A stretch of 64,000 nt of DNA from Flagellimonas ochracea (GCF_009903685.1 NZ_JAAABI010000002.1:310001-374000), one strand, 5' to 3'; numbered from the stretch's first letter, positions 9,297 through 18,745 are shown. A program made the numbers and translations. The notes: generated from the letters alone by a model not told the origin.

Positions 9297-9491
9297 ATGA
9301 TTGCTCAAACTATTTTATTAGGAATGCTCGGACCCTGGCAGATTGTGCTTATCGTAGTTGTAGTTCTCTTGCTCTTCGGGGGCAAAAAGATTCCTGAGCT
9401 GATGAGAGGCCTGGGCAGCGGTATCAAAGAATTTAAAGACGCTTCCAAAGAGGATGAAAAAATAGAGGAAGGCAAAGAATCGAAGTCCTAA
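9297..9491 (+). CDS. tatA: Sec-independent protein translocase TatA
   Basis: Small pore-forming component of the twin-arginine pathway, which exports folded proteins across the inner membrane. It has 64 residues: one N-terminal membrane helix ([14 protein letters not shown]), the hallmark [14 protein letters not shown] hinge plus amphipathic helix, and an acidic/basic C-terminal tail. The length and FG(G)KK(I/L)PEL signature are typical of TatA/E rather than TatB. It diverges from the M23-GH3 operon, a neighbourhood I have seen in flavobacteria. TatC is not in the window. Confidence 0.96.
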   Translation: MIAQTILLGMLGPWQIVLIVVVVLLLFGGKKIPELMRGLGSGIKEFKDASKEDEKIEEGKESKS

Positions 9492-9624
9492 GTTTTTCAA
9501 GTTTAAGCACGCAATAACCCCCTATTAATAAAGGGCTTATCGATGAAAAACCACATTTTTTAAGTGTACACGCCATAATTTCATCCTTTCACAACAAAAA
9601 ATTATTCCCCACCCTGCCATATTC

Positions 9625-9632
9625 TATTTTTG
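9625..9632 (+). promoter_or_regulatory. -10 element TATTTTTG upstream of the OmpA/PD40 gene
   Basis: Exact TAnnTTTG match about 80 nt before the ATG at 9712; no clear -33 TTG at 17-20 nt. It would give a conventional leader for the envelope gene downstream. Confidence 0.4.
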
Positions 9633-9711
9633 CTTTGTAACTGAATGTTAAGCTCTTTTTGCTTAGCCTCCAAATAATCTTTCGGGATTGTTTGCGCAGA
9701 CAGAGTATTTA

Positions 9712-11763
9712 ATGAAACAACTCGTTTTATTCTTTTTTTTGCTATGTGCCTTGGGTATCAGGTCACAAGAGATTGCTCTTGTTGACACGAATGATATGGC
9801 AATAGATATCCTTAAAAAAAGCAAAGATTCTACAAAAGACACTGTATATTCCGACAAGCTCGAACATCTTGGGAGAAGAAAACTGCAACAATACTTGCGA
9901 AAAAAGGGTGTAACCACCAAACTTATTGAAAGGGGGAATGAGTACTTTGATAAAATGTGGTATGCAGAGGCGGCCCGCATTTATGACATTGTTCTCGAGC
10001 AAAGCGATGTGCCACATACCTATCAACTCCTTTCCAAAGCGGGTGATTCACACTATTACAGCGGTAATATGGAGAAATCGTATAAATGGTATCACCAGTT
10101 ATATGAGCTCTACAAGACGGAAATTTCAGCAGACAAGTTTTTTAGATACGCCCACGTCCTTAAAGGTACAGGGCGCTATAGAAGAGCCGCCAAGCTTACC
10201 GAACTTTTTAATGGGGCCAACCAAGGCGCATTCGGAGAAAGGGAGGAGATAAATACTTGGAAAGGGCCTGCATTGGTGGAAATCAAGAATATGGCCATCA
10301 ATTCCCAATATTCGGATTTCTCTCCTATGTTTCATAAGGATTCCAGCGTTGTATATGCCTCTGCCAAGGATTCTTCTTTTATAACCACACGGAAATATCG
10401 ATGGACCAATCAACCCTTCCTAGATCTTTATGTGGCGAGGGCTAATGAAGAAAGCGAACAGTTGACACATCCGAAGAAATTCTCTAAGAACATTAACACC
10501 AAGTACCATGAGGCCTCGGTTGCCTTTTCACCCGACCAGAAAACCATCTATTTTACTCGAAACAATTACAAAAAAAAGCTGAAAAGGGGGAAAAATGGTA
10601 TTAATCACTTAAAAATATACCGTTCAAGATATATTGATGGAGCCTGGGAGGAAGCCGTGGAGGTTCCTTTCAATAGTGAAGATTATTCAACGGGGCATCC
10701 TTCCATAAGCCCAGATGGTAAAAAGCTGTATTTTGTCTCCGATAGGCCTGGTGGCTATGGCCAAACGGATATCTACATGGTTGATGTGCTGGAAGACGGC
10801 CAGTTTTCCGAACCTGAAAATTTAGGAAGGACCGTCAATACGGACAAAAAAGAAATGTTTCCCTATATCACCGATAATGCATTGTACTTTTCTTCTGACA
10901 GAAACATGGGCATGGGAGGGCTGGATATTTACAAAGCGGACCATGTGGATGGAATCTTTGGCGTGGGAATCAATTTAGGGGAACCGATCAACAGTAATCG
11001 GGATGATTTTTCATATATAGTTGATGCCAGAGGAGAAAAGGGATATTTTGCATCCAACAGAAAAGGAGGAAAAGGTGACGATGACATCTATTCCTTTAAG
11101 TATCTAGAGAATCTTAACGCCATCTCAGGTCATGTTAGCGATGAAAAAACCGGAGACACTATTCCTGATGCCTTAGTGCAACTGTTCAATAAAGACCAGG
11201 TTCAAATAGCCGAGGTGCGCACATCAAAAGACGGAAGTTTCAAGTTTGAAAAACTGAAACCAAGAACAGGTTACGTTGTTAAAACGTTCAAGAAGGGATA
11301 TTTTGATGCGGTCCAAAATGTGGATACACAAAACAACATTAATGTTGAAATATCTCCATCATTAATGCCCTTAAAAGAAATCATCAAAGAAGACAAAGGG
11401 GTTTTAAAACTAGAAACTGAAACCATTTATTTTGATTTTGATAGGTTCTACATAAAACCCGAAGCAGCAAAGGAGTTAAACAAATTGGTGGCCGTAATGC
11501 GGGAATATGAGGATATAGTAATTAAAATTGAATCCCATACCGATGCCATTGGTCGCAAGACCTATAACAAATATCTTTCGGACAAACGTGCCAAGTCCAC
11601 CAGAGACTACATTATTGCTCAGGGCATAGACCCTTCTAGAATACAAAGTGCCATTGGCTATGGCGAAGAGCGCTTGTTGAATGACTGCTCAGATGGTATA
11701 CGCTGTGGACGAAGTCAACACCAAGAAAACAGACGATCGGAATTCATCATCGTATCTCAATAA
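9712..11763 (+). CDS. OmpA-family outer-membrane protein with PD40 beta-propeller repeats
   Basis: Secreted envelope protein of a class common in Bacteroidota. A signal peptide (MKQLVLFFFLLCALGIRSQ) precedes a helical TPR-like region (to about residue 150). Next come PD40/WD40-like propeller blades (for example ISPDGKKLYFVSDRPGGYG), then a carboxypeptidase-regulatory beta-sandwich (ISGHVSDEKTGDTIPDALV). The C-terminal OmpA domain binds peptidoglycan (YFDFDRFYIKPEA, ESHTDAIGRKTYNKYLSDKR). I start at the ATG at 9712, where the signal peptide begins, not at a TTG 24 nt upstream. Similar proteins (PorE-like) link T9SS rings to peptidoglycan, but this one stands alone and its role is not fixed by the sequence. 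Confidence 0.9.
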   Translation: MKQLVLFFFLLCALGIRSQEIALVDTNDMAIDILKKSKDSTKDTVYSDKLEHLGRRKLQQYLRKKGVTTKLIERGNEYFDKMWYAEAARIYDIVLEQSDVPHTYQLLSKAGDSHYYSGNMEKSYKWYHQLYELYKTEISADKFFRYAHVLKGTGRYRRAAKLTELFNGANQGAFGEREEINTWKGPALVEIKNMAINSQYSDFSPMFHKDSSVVYASAKDSSFITTRKYRWTNQPFLDLYVARANEESEQLTHPKKFSKNINTKYHEASVAFSPDQKTIYFTRNNYKKKLKRGKNGINHLKIYRSRYIDGAWEEAVEVPFNSEDYSTGHPSISPDGKKLYFVSDRPGGYGQTDIYMVDVLEDGQFSEPENLGRTVNTDKKEMFPYITDNALYFSSDRNMGMGGLDIYKADHVDGIFGVGINLGEPINSNRDDFSYIVDARGEKGYFASNRKGGKGDDDIYSFKYLENLNAISGHVSDEKTGDTIPDALVQLFNKDQVQIAEVRTSKDGSFKFEKLKPRTGYVVKTFKKGYFDAVQNVDTQNNINVEISPSLMPLKEIIKEDKGVLKLETETIYFDFDRFYIKPEAAKELNKLVAVMREYEDIVIKIESHTDAIGRKTYNKYLSDKRAKSTRDYIIAQGIDPSRIQSAIGYGEERLLNDCSDGIRCGRSQHQENRRSEFIIVSQ

Positions 11764-11993
11764 GCCCTGCTTTCTGAATCTCCTTCTGCAATTCAATAAT
11801 GCAGCACATCGATAAAACCTTCGATATATTGCATTTCAATCCCTGCATTATAACCCAGAAATGTGTTGCTTAATGGAGTTTTTTTCTGGGGGAAAGTTTT
11901 CGTCGTCCTTTTTTTGTCTTTCATCCCATTCTTTTTCAATGACAATTTCATTACCCAATCTTTGTAATGTCTTTAAATCTTAAAATCAGAAAT

Positions 11994-12164
11994 ATGAGAA
12001 AATTATTACTTGTAAGAGAAATTTATTTAGATGCTTTCCGAAATTTGGGGCATATCGTTATAGAAAAATATTTTAAGGCGTTTGCCTGGTTTAGCTTTGT
12101 TATGTTTTTCATAGTGCTTTACGCCTTTGTGTACAGACTAGCTACCGGCTTTGCCTTTGACTAA
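11994..12164 (+). CDS. small membrane protein, DUF6747 family
   Basis: A 56-residue protein starting at the ATG at 11994 (MRKLLLVREIYLDAFRN); an in-frame ATG at 11967 would add nine residues. It has an amphipathic N-terminus and one membrane helix (FAWFSFVMFFIVLYAFVYRL). The YLDAFRNLGH...EKYFK pattern and the terminal TGFAFD match a small flavobacterial family I know as DUF6747. Function is unknown. It is a single gene with a strong terminator right behind it (12193-12221), which supports expression as a monocistronic mRNA. Confidence 0.8.
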   Translation: MRKLLLVREIYLDAFRNLGHIVIEKYFKAFAWFSFVMFFIVLYAFVYRLATGFAFD

Positions 12165-12192
12165 AACGCTTTAAGCATTTAAAGAACGGAAA

Positions 12193-12221
12193 AGCCCAGA
12201 GATTGTCCTCTGGGCTTTTTT
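12193..12221 (+). terminator. intrinsic terminator after the DUF6747 gene
   Basis: Perfect 9-bp stem AGCCCAGAG / CTCTGGGCT with a 6-nt loop (ATTGTC), followed by six T. It sits 28 bp after the DUF6747 stop and may also serve the convergent DUF4837 gene in reverse, since A residues flank the left arm. Confidence 0.9.
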
Positions 12222-12247
12222 GATTTTATAGATTACCAAATTCCTAT

Positions 12248-13234
12248 TTATGGGCTAACGTTGAAATCCACGGTTTTAAGGATGGCCTCCAACTCAAACA
12301 TATAATCCCTTTTTTCCTGTGAAGGGGCAAAGGTAAACCCTTCCAATACCAGCTTGCGGTCGTTCTCCTCATCATTTATGATATAAGTCAAAAAGGGGCC
12401 TGCCATGGGGTATCCGTGTATTTCCCATATTCCCCTGACTTCTGCTGCTTTTTTCCCTTTGATTCTGGCAGGAAAAACATACGGGGCAAATGCTTTTTCG
12501 GTTACCATATAGGTGTTCTCGTAGGGCCCTGGCACGTACTTCTTTCCAATGGAGTCCCTCATTTGAACGATATCTTGTACAAACGTAGAATCGTTGGTGA
12601 AACTGTTTCCTGGCATTGCATAGGCGACAATATTCATGGTTCCCCTGGGAATCTGAATATCCATCCAAACAAAATTCTTGTCCCGCTTTCCTACCTTATA
12701 CAAGGATGGGACTTTGAGTTTAATCCCCAGTTCCTCTAGCAAGGCGTTGTCCTTGCTCAAGGAACGTGTAAATCTTCGTTGCGCCTCCTCAATCTCTGTT
12801 TTTTTAAATGAGGCAATCGCCATTGCAGCCAACGAATCAACACCTTGGGCCAAATCGTTTTGTGTTTTCCCTTTTACCACAGCTACTTTCTGTGGCTTAG
12901 CATAAACATCTGATTTAATGTGGGCCAGCGTGGTAGTGTCGCGCTCCACAAAAAGAACAGATCTAGAATAGGTCGTTGCACCTTTGAACACTTGTGGAGG
13001 AATCTGTGTGATCGTAAACTTGGGTTCTCCCTGAGGAAGCCCCCGGACAGGAGCGGCAAAATGCTCGCGTATTCTATCACCAACCTCACCTTTCCAAAGC
13101 TCAGTATCCATAACCACCATCAAGGAATTGATGCCCCCGGTTGAGGGTGGAAGAAATCTTTGTTTGGGTCCTGTGTCCTTACAAGACCAAAGCACCACCA
13201 ATAGAAGGGTGCATAGTGTTCCAATTTTTTTCAT
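12248..13234 (-). CDS. DUF4837 family lipoprotein
   Basis: A 328-residue secreted lipoprotein. The signal peptide ends in a lipobox (VVLWSCKD, Cys at about residue 18). The remainder matches the DUF4837 family of Bacteroidota, with the characteristic STGGINSLMVVMD near the start and EKRDYMFELEAILKTV at the end. Biochemical function is unknown. It follows the lytic transglycosylase by 12 bp on the same strand, so it is probably co-expressed with it and may act at the cell wall or outer membrane (inference). Confidence 0.88.
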   Translation of the reverse strand: MKKIGTLCTLLLVVLWSCKDTGPKQRFLPPSTGGINSLMVVMDTELWKGEVGDRIREHFAAPVRGLPQGEPKFTITQIPPQVFKGATTYSRSVLFVERDTTTLAHIKSDVYAKPQKVAVVKGKTQNDLAQGVDSLAAMAIASFKKTEIEEAQRRFTRSLSKDNALLEELGIKLKVPSLYKVGKRDKNFVWMDIQIPRGTMNIVAYAMPGNSFTNDSTFVQDIVQMRDSIGKKYVPGPYENTYMVTEKAFAPYVFPARIKGKKAAEVRGIWEIHGYPMAGPFLTYIINDEENDRKLVLEGFTFAPSQEKRDYMFELEAILKTVDFNVSP

Positions 13235-13246
13235 GTTAAGCTAAAT

Positions 13247-14830
13247 TTACGAAGAACAATCGCACAATTTAAGTTTTGTGCCCGGTTTTAGGTTATTGCT
13301 ACTAAGACCGTTCCATTTTCGCAAATTTTCTATGGTAATCCCGGGATATTTTCTTGAAATGGTCCATAATGAATCGCCTGGTTGTACCGTGTGTACTTTT
13401 GAACTGCCGGCCACTGCTCCGGTGGATGATTTGGAAGTTGATGTTTGGGCAACACTTCGTTTTGGGACATAAGGTTTTCTTGGGAATATAGTGAGTCGTT
13501 GTCCAATGCGCAAGTTATTGCTTCGTAATCCATTCCATCTTTTTATTTGACTTACTCCAACACCGTACCGTTCTGCAATTTTCCCCAAATAGTCGCCACT
13601 TCTGACTTTATAACGGATTCGGTCCTTGGACTCCACATATTCTGGCAGTGGTTTTTCCAGCGAATCCATTTCTTTTTTTACGTAAGCATAGATTTGCTCT
13701 TCATTGGTAACAAACTTTCCTATTTTAGATTTGGGCAGTCTAAGCACGTAGGGTTCACCCTTTACTTTTGGAATAATGTTCAGCTTGTAGGCCGGGTTCA
13801 ACATCTCCAATTCATCGGTACTAATGTCTACCAACTTGGCTATTTGGTCGAACGTAATTAGCTGTTTTACATGAACCGTATCGGTTTCAAAATAAGGCCT
13901 GTCCACCTTCTTATATTGAAGACCATGCTCCTCAGCATATTCAAAAATGTACATGGTAGCCAAAAATGCAGGTAGATATCCTGCCGTTTCACGTGGAAGA
14001 AAAGGGCGAATGTTCCAATAGTTCTTATAACCACCAGATCGTCTTATGGCCTTGTTCACATTGCCAGGACCAGAATTATATGCTGCCAGGGCTAAATCCC
14101 AATCATTAAAAATGCTGTAGAGCTTGGAAAGGTATTTACTCGCTGCTTTGGTGGCCAAAATAGGATCTTGCCGCTCATCCACATAGCTGCTAACGTCCAA
14201 GCCGTACATTTTTCCCGTGCTGTACATGAACTGCCAGAGGCCTTTTGCGCCTACTCGAGATCTTGCTCTTGGATTGAGCGCCGACTCCACGATGGCCAGA
14301 TATTTGATTTCCAGAGGAATATCATGATTGTCGAGTTCCTGCTCAAACAGCGGAAAATAAAATTGGCTTGCGGTAATCATCCGTTGCATCAAGTCGCGCC
14401 TGCGGACCAAAAAAGATTTTATAACACTTTCCAATGAAGGGTTGTACGAAATATTGAACGGTGTTTTCTCATCCAAAAGGGCCAATCGGGCCTTGAGCGT
14501 GTCTGTGGGCAAATCTACCCATACAGAATCCAATTCTTCAGTTGGATTGGACACTTCCAACAGCATATCGCTAAAAAGCTCGGCACTGCTGTGGAGCTCC
14601 TTTAACCACAAACTGTCGTACCTCCATGCATCTTCTACATCCTTCAATTCAAACTTGCCGTCTTGTCGCGGCTCCAATGCTATAGGCTCTCCGTCAATAA
14701 CGGAGTTGGAAATGTTTATCGATTGCGCAGTTTGTTCATTGGACGGGATAGAATCAATCTGTTGAGCGGCCACAAAAGGCGAGATGGAAAGTAGTGCTGC
14801 CAACACAGCAATTTTTACTTTTTGGTTCAT
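13247..14830 (-). CDS. LysM-containing membrane-bound lytic murein transglycosylase (MltD type)
   Basis: Periplasmic enzyme that cleaves the glycan strands of peptidoglycan, forming 1,6-anhydromuramyl ends. A 22-residue signal peptide (cut after FVAAQ) is followed by an SLT domain. Its catalytic Glu lies in AIVESALNPRARSRVGA, followed by GLWQFMYSTGKMYGL and LALAAYNSGPGNV, the family triad of motifs. Two LysM peptidoglycan-binding modules lie at the C-terminus (RYKVRSGDYLGKIAERYG and HTVQPGDSLWTISRKYPG). The 527-residue length fits MltD relatives. It is the first gene of a pair with DUF4837. Confidence 0.95.
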   Translation of the reverse strand: MNQKVKIAVLAALLSISPFVAAQQIDSIPSNEQTAQSINISNSVIDGEPIALEPRQDGKFELKDVEDAWRYDSLWLKELHSSAELFSDMLLEVSNPTEELDSVWVDLPTDTLKARLALLDEKTPFNISYNPSLESVIKSFLVRRRDLMQRMITASQFYFPLFEQELDNHDIPLEIKYLAIVESALNPRARSRVGAKGLWQFMYSTGKMYGLDVSSYVDERQDPILATKAASKYLSKLYSIFNDWDLALAAYNSGPGNVNKAIRRSGGYKNYWNIRPFLPRETAGYLPAFLATMYIFEYAEEHGLQYKKVDRPYFETDTVHVKQLITFDQIAKLVDISTDELEMLNPAYKLNIIPKVKGEPYVLRLPKSKIGKFVTNEEQIYAYVKKEMDSLEKPLPEYVESKDRIRYKVRSGDYLGKIAERYGVGVSQIKRWNGLRSNNLRIGQRLTIFPRKPYVPKRSVAQTSTSKSSTGAVAGSSKVHTVQPGDSLWTISRKYPGITIENLRKWNGLSSNNLKPGTKLKLCDCSS

Positions 14831-14948
14831 TTGGACAGGGTTTGACTTTTGGGACGAACTAAAATGGCTCTTTTTTCTGAAATATTAAAGTTTTTAGGGC
14901 GAAAACAATCCTATTTAGGATAAGCCCCTTAATTCATTAACGCTCAGC

Positions 14949-16139
14949 CTAATCCAATATTGCGGCAATTCCTGGTAAGGTCTTGCCTTCCAAGCTCTCC
15001 AGCATCGCTCCTCCTCCTGTGGATACATAACTTACTTTGTCCTCAAAACCAAATTGCTTTACAGCAGCAACAGAATCCCCACCACCTACAAGGGAAAATG
15101 CCCCCTTTTGTGTGGCTTCGTCAATATAGTTTCCAATGGCAATAGTGCCCTCGGCAAAGGTTTCCATTTCAAAAACACCTACTGGCCCGTTCCAGAGAAT
15201 GGTTTTGGAGTTTAAAATTACTTGTCCAAAATTTTCAAGGGTCTTGGGCCCGGCATCAAGTCCTTGCCATCCTTCAGGAATTGCATCCACATCTACGAAT
15301 TGGGTCTTGGCATCATTGTCGAAGTCATCCGCAGCCAACACATCAACCGGTAAGTGTACTTTCACGCCCTTGGCTTCCGCCTGCTTCAAAATATCCAAGG
15401 CCAAGTCCATTTTATCATCTTCACAAATGGAATCACCAACACTTCCGCCCTTGGCCTTTACAAAGGTGTATGTCATCCCTCCACCAATTATCAGGTTGTC
15501 CACTTTGTCCAAGATGTTTTCTATAATGGTGATTTTGGATGAAACCTTGGCCCCTCCCAAAATGGCAGTTACCGGTTTTTCTCCAGTCTGCATCACTTTT
15601 TGAATGGCCTTTATTTCTTTGGCCAATAAATACCCAAAGCATTTATTGCCAGGAAAAAACTGTGCTACGATGGTAGTTGAAGCATGTGCACGGTGGGCTG
15701 TTCCGAAAGCGTCATTTACATATATGTCGCCATGCCTGGACAATGCTTCGGCAAACCCTTCATCGCCGCTTTCTTCCTCAGCATGAAACCGCAGGTTTTC
15801 CAACAAAAGTACTTCCCCGCTTTGTAAGGCCTCAACTGCTTCATCCGCAGTCTTGCCCACACAGTCTTCTGCAAATTTTACCTGTACCCCGATTATTTCG
15901 GATACTGTTTCACAGATGTGGGAGAGAGACATGTCTGGGTTCGCCTTGCCTTTGGGCCTGCCCAAATGGCTCATCAACACCGCCGAACCACCATCTTCCA
16001 AAACTTTTAGAATGCTTGGCTTGGCGGCTTCAATCCTACTGGTATCGGTTACATTAAATTTTTTGTCCAGCGGGACGTTGAAATCAACACGAATCAATGC
16101 TTTTTTATCTTCAAAGTTATAATCGTCTATGGTTTTCAT
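14949..16139 (-). CDS. pgk: phosphoglycerate kinase
   Basis: Glycolytic/gluconeogenic enzyme that transfers phosphate between 1,3-bisphosphoglycerate and ADP. The N-terminal substrate loop RVDFNVPLD (residues 17-25), [19 protein letters not shown], the [13 protein letters not shown] segment and the C-terminal nucleotide loop [15 protein letters not shown] are all present. The 396-residue length is standard. A TAnnTTTG element lies 24 nt before its ATG. It is apparently monocistronic, diverging from the DNA polymerase III delta' gene. Confidence 0.98.
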   Translation of the reverse strand: MKTIDDYNFEDKKALIRVDFNVPLDKKFNVTDTSRIEAAKPSILKVLEDGGSAVLMSHLGRPKGKANPDMSLSHICETVSEIIGVQVKFAEDCVGKTADEAVEALQSGEVLLLENLRFHAEEESGDEGFAEALSRHGDIYVNDAFGTAHRAHASTTIVAQFFPGNKCFGYLLAKEIKAIQKVMQTGEKPVTAILGGAKVSSKITIIENILDKVDNLIIGGGMTYTFVKAKGGSVGDSICEDDKMDLALDILKQAEAKGVKVHLPVDVLAADDFDNDAKTQFVDVDAIPEGWQGLDAGPKTLENFGQVILNSKTILWNGPVGVFEMETFAEGTIAIGNYIDEATQKGAFSLVGGGDSVAAVKQFGFEDKVSYVSTGGGAMLESLEGKTLPGIAAILD

Positions 16140-16162
16140 ATAGCGTTTGTTTATGAGAAACT

Positions 16163-16170
16163 CAAATGTA
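16163..16170 (-). promoter_or_regulatory. -10 element TACATTTG of pgk
   Basis: Exact TAnnTTTG match on the minus strand, 23 nt before the pgk ATG. No good -33 TTG at 17-20 nt, so the promoter call rests on the -10 alone. Confidence 0.5.
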
Positions 16171-16258
16171 AAGATTTCCTGCTTTTTGCTTGGGAAGCCA
16201 AGGTTATATTTTTAGGGTTTCAACAAAAAACTCTGAAAAAGGTGGAACGTAAAAAATG

Positions 16259-16266
16259 TATCTTTG
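16259..16266 (+). promoter_or_regulatory. -10 element TATCTTTG abutting the delta' start codon
   Basis: Exact TAnnTTTG match only 4 nt before the ATG at 16271. If used, transcription would start at or next to the A of the start codon. No -33 TTG at the expected distance. Confidence 0.4.
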
Positions 16267-16270
16267 AAAC

Positions 16271-17422
16271 ATGCTGTTCAAAACCATTTTGGGCCTGGAG
16301 CATATTAAAAACCACCTGGTCACCACTGCGGACTCCAGGCGGGTGGCGCATGCCCAATTGTTTGTTGGTCCAGAGGGGTCAGGAATTTTGCCCATGGCAG
16401 TAGCGTATGCCCAATATCTTTTATGTTGTAATGTCAATGGAGAAAATGAAGGGGGGCACGTGGCCTGTAATGCCAAGTGCAATTCACTGACACATCCCGA
16501 TCTGCATTTTGCTTTTCCGGTTTCCAATTCTGATAAAGTGAAGTCGCATGCGGTAAGCGACAATTATTTGGAGGAATGGCGCCAATTTGTGGAAGAGCAG
16601 CCCTATGGAAATCTTTTTGATTGGTACCGCTATATTGGCATTGAAAAGAAACAAGGGCAAATTGGTGTTGATGAGGCCCAAGCTATTGTGCGAAAGCTGT
16701 CGCTAAAATCCTATGAAGGTGGCCATAAAGTTTTAATTGTTTGGATGGCGGAAAAAATGAATGTTTCAGCAGCCAACAAGCTGTTAAAATTGATTGAAGA
16801 GCCTCCAGAGAAAACAGTTTTATTGCTCTTGGCCCAAGAGGAGGAGCAAATAATCAACACCATTCGTTCCCGGTGTCAGATTTTACATTTTCCTCCGCTT
16901 GCTGAACAAGATATCGCTGATGCCTTGGTTGAAAGAGGATTAACCATGGAGGATTCCAATGCCATTGCACAGGAGGCAAATGGTAATTTTAATAAAGCAC
17001 TGGATTTGCTCAACAAAGACTCTGAGGATCTAGTTTTTGAGCGGTGGTTTGTGCAATGGGTTCGAAGTGCCTTTAAAGCTAAAGGCAACAAAGGTGCCAT
17101 ACAAGAGTTGATTTTATGGAGTGATGAAGTGGCGAAAACGGGCCGTGAAGTTCAAAAGCAGTTTTTGCACTACTGCCTTCGTATGATGCGACAATCTCTT
17201 TTGCTCAATTACAAAGCGAAAGAACTCGTACATGCCAAAATTCATTTGGATGGTTTTGATTTAAAAAAGTTTGCGCCTTTTGTGCATGAAAACAATATTT
17301 TGGATATTGTGGAAGAGTTGGAAGAGGCTATTTTTCATGTGGAAAGAAACGGAAACTCTAAACTCATTTTTACGGACTTGTCCATTAAACTCACCCGGCT
17401 TTTGCATGCAAAGGCTGCATAA
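16271..17422 (+). CDS. holB: DNA polymerase III subunit delta' (clamp-loader)
   Basis: Clamp-loader subunit of the AAA+ type, helping to open and load the sliding clamp. The N-terminus MLFKTILGLEHIKNHL is typical. The Walker A position reads VGPEGSGILPMA, with no Lys, as expected for the non-ATP-binding delta'. A Cys-rich zinc module follows (cysteines between about residues 55 and 75). NKLLKLIEEPPEKTV and the SRC motif (RSRCQILHFPP) are diagnostic of delta'/gamma proteins. The 383-residue length is normal for Bacteroidota. The DoxX gene follows 13 bp later. Confidence 0.93.
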   Translation: MLFKTILGLEHIKNHLVTTADSRRVAHAQLFVGPEGSGILPMAVAYAQYLLCCNVNGENEGGHVACNAKCNSLTHPDLHFAFPVSNSDKVKSHAVSDNYLEEWRQFVEEQPYGNLFDWYRYIGIEKKQGQIGVDEAQAIVRKLSLKSYEGGHKVLIVWMAEKMNVSAANKLLKLIEEPPEKTVLLLLAQEEEQIINTIRSRCQILHFPPLAEQDIADALVERGLTMEDSNAIAQEANGNFNKALDLLNKDSEDLVFERWFVQWVRSAFKAKGNKGAIQELILWSDEVAKTGREVQKQFLHYCLRMMRQSLLLNYKAKELVHAKIHLDGFDLKKFAPFVHENNILDIVEELEEAIFHVERNGNSKLIFTDLSIKLTRLLHAKAA

Positions 17423-17435
17423 ATAAAAACTGCCT

Positions 17436-17834
17436 ATGGAAAATTTCACCGCCAATGCTACGCAAATTTTATTGCTGACTTTTTTGGCCATCACTTTTTT
17501 ACAGAGTGGTGTTGACAAGATTATGGACTGGAAAGGCAACCTCGCCTGGTTGAACGAGCATTTTTCTAAAACATTCTTCAAAGGAAGTGTCCCCCTATTG
17601 TTGGGTGTTGTGCTGCTATTGGAAATGGTTTCGGGCATTCTTTGTGCCGTAGGTATTTTCCAGTTTGTCTTTGATGGAACAAGCACAATCGGATTCTTTG
17701 GGGCCACACTTTCGGCAGTCACCTTGTTGCTACTGCTATTGGGACAGCGTGTAGCCAAAGACTATGCTGGAGCGCAAACTATCGTGATATATTTGATCCC
17801 TACCGTTTTTCTCGTTTATTTGTTTCAGCTCTAG
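17436..17834 (+). CDS. DoxX-like integral membrane protein
   Basis: A 132-residue protein with four predicted membrane helices. It opens with FLAITFLQSGVDKIMDWKG, the typical DoxX pattern of a first helix followed by SGxDKxxD. DoxX relatives are small inner-membrane proteins linked to redox or quinone chemistry, but the substrate is uncertain. It is 13 bp downstream of holB and may be transcribed with it. Its stop overlaps the convergent AraC regulator's stop within a single CTAG palindrome, so no terminator can fit between them. Confidence 0.82.
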   Translation: MENFTANATQILLLTFLAITFLQSGVDKIMDWKGNLAWLNEHFSKTFFKGSVPLLLGVVLLLEMVSGILCAVGIFQFVFDGTSTIGFFGATLSAVTLLLLLLGQRVAKDYAGAQTIVIYLIPTVFLVYLFQL

Positions 17835-18745
17835 GCTACTTCGGCCATGGATGTGTCCCTGAACTTTTTAGGAGAAACGCCAACGGTCTGCTTAAATACC
17901 CTGTTAAATGCAGATGCAGATGCATAACCGACCTGTTCGCTGATTTCATCCAGGGTAAGTGCCGAGTATTTCAATAATTGTTTGGCCTTTGTCATTCTCC
18001 ACGTTTTTATGTAGGCCAAAGGAGTGTTCCCAATAGATTCTTTAAATCGGTTGATAAAAAGGGTTCGTGATATGCCTGAAAATTGCGACAATTTGTCTAT
18101 GGTAAGGCTCGCTGCTAGATTATTGTGGATGTAGTTGACCGAATTATAAATGGCCCTGTCTTTGAATAGGTTTGTCTTTGATTGGGTCTGTTTTAAATAA
18201 AACTGCCGCAAAATGGACACAAATAATATCTCTGCAAACCGCAATGTAACGATTTCGTAGCCCATTTCTTTAGTAGACAGTTCTTCAACGATGATATCCA
18301 AAATCGTTTTCACCAAATCAAATCTCCCATAATGCTCATTCCTGATTAAGATATACTTCGGTAAATTCTGTAAGATGAAATGGCTCACGTCCCAATCCAA
18401 TTCATAATGTCCACAAACCAAATGTGTGCTCACTTCTCCTTTTGGAAAAGGACTATTCCCCTTTATAATATCTTGGACAACGTCTTGGCCGTCCAAGCAT
18501 CTTGAATTTATCTCTGCCTTGATTTCGTGCTGATGCCCTTTTGGAAATATAATGAGGTCACCTCGAAACAATTTATGCTCCTCTGAGTCTATCCGCACCA
18601 AACAATTTCCTCCCGTAACAAAATGGAATTGAGCAAAAGTGCCGGATTTCACATTCATTCCCCAGGGACCACAAAATGCATGATTAAAATAAACGGCAGA
18701 TTTAAGTCGGACGGTTTCCAATACGTCTCTAACAAAATCATCCAT
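17831..18745 (-). CDS. AraC-family transcriptional regulator with cupin sensor
   Basis: DNA-binding regulator of 304 residues. The N-terminal half (about 20-110) is an AraC-type cupin with GDLIIFPKGHQHEI, likely ligand-binding. The C-terminal 100 residues are two helix-turn-helix motifs: IDKLSQFSGISRTLFINRFK and LDEISEQVGYASASAFNRVF, ending in GVSPKKFRD. It is divergent from the secreted YHS protein at 18878, its most plausible target (inference). A TATTTTTG element ends 4 nt before its ATG. Confidence 0.92.
   Translation of the reverse strand: MDDFVRDVLETVRLKSAVYFNHAFCGPWGMNVKSGTFAQFHFVTGGNCLVRIDSEEHKLFRGDLIIFPKGHQHEIKAEINSRCLDGQDVVQDIIKGNSPFPKGEVSTHLVCGHYELDWDVSHFILQNLPKYILIRNEHYGRFDLVKTILDIIVEELSTKEMGYEIVTLRFAEILFVSILRQFYLKQTQSKTNLFKDRAIYNSVNYIHNNLAASLTIDKLSQFSGISRTLFINRFKESIGNTPLAYIKTWRMTKAKQLLKYSALTLDEISEQVGYASASAFNRVFKQTVGVSPKKFRDTSMAEVA

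Noticed and set aside
11798-11835. Imperfect hairpin AATGCA ... TGCATT with an inner ATCGA/TCGAT stem downstream of the OmpA/PD40 gene.
   Set aside because: Interrupted stem with no T-run; a small RNA or terminator cannot be supported.
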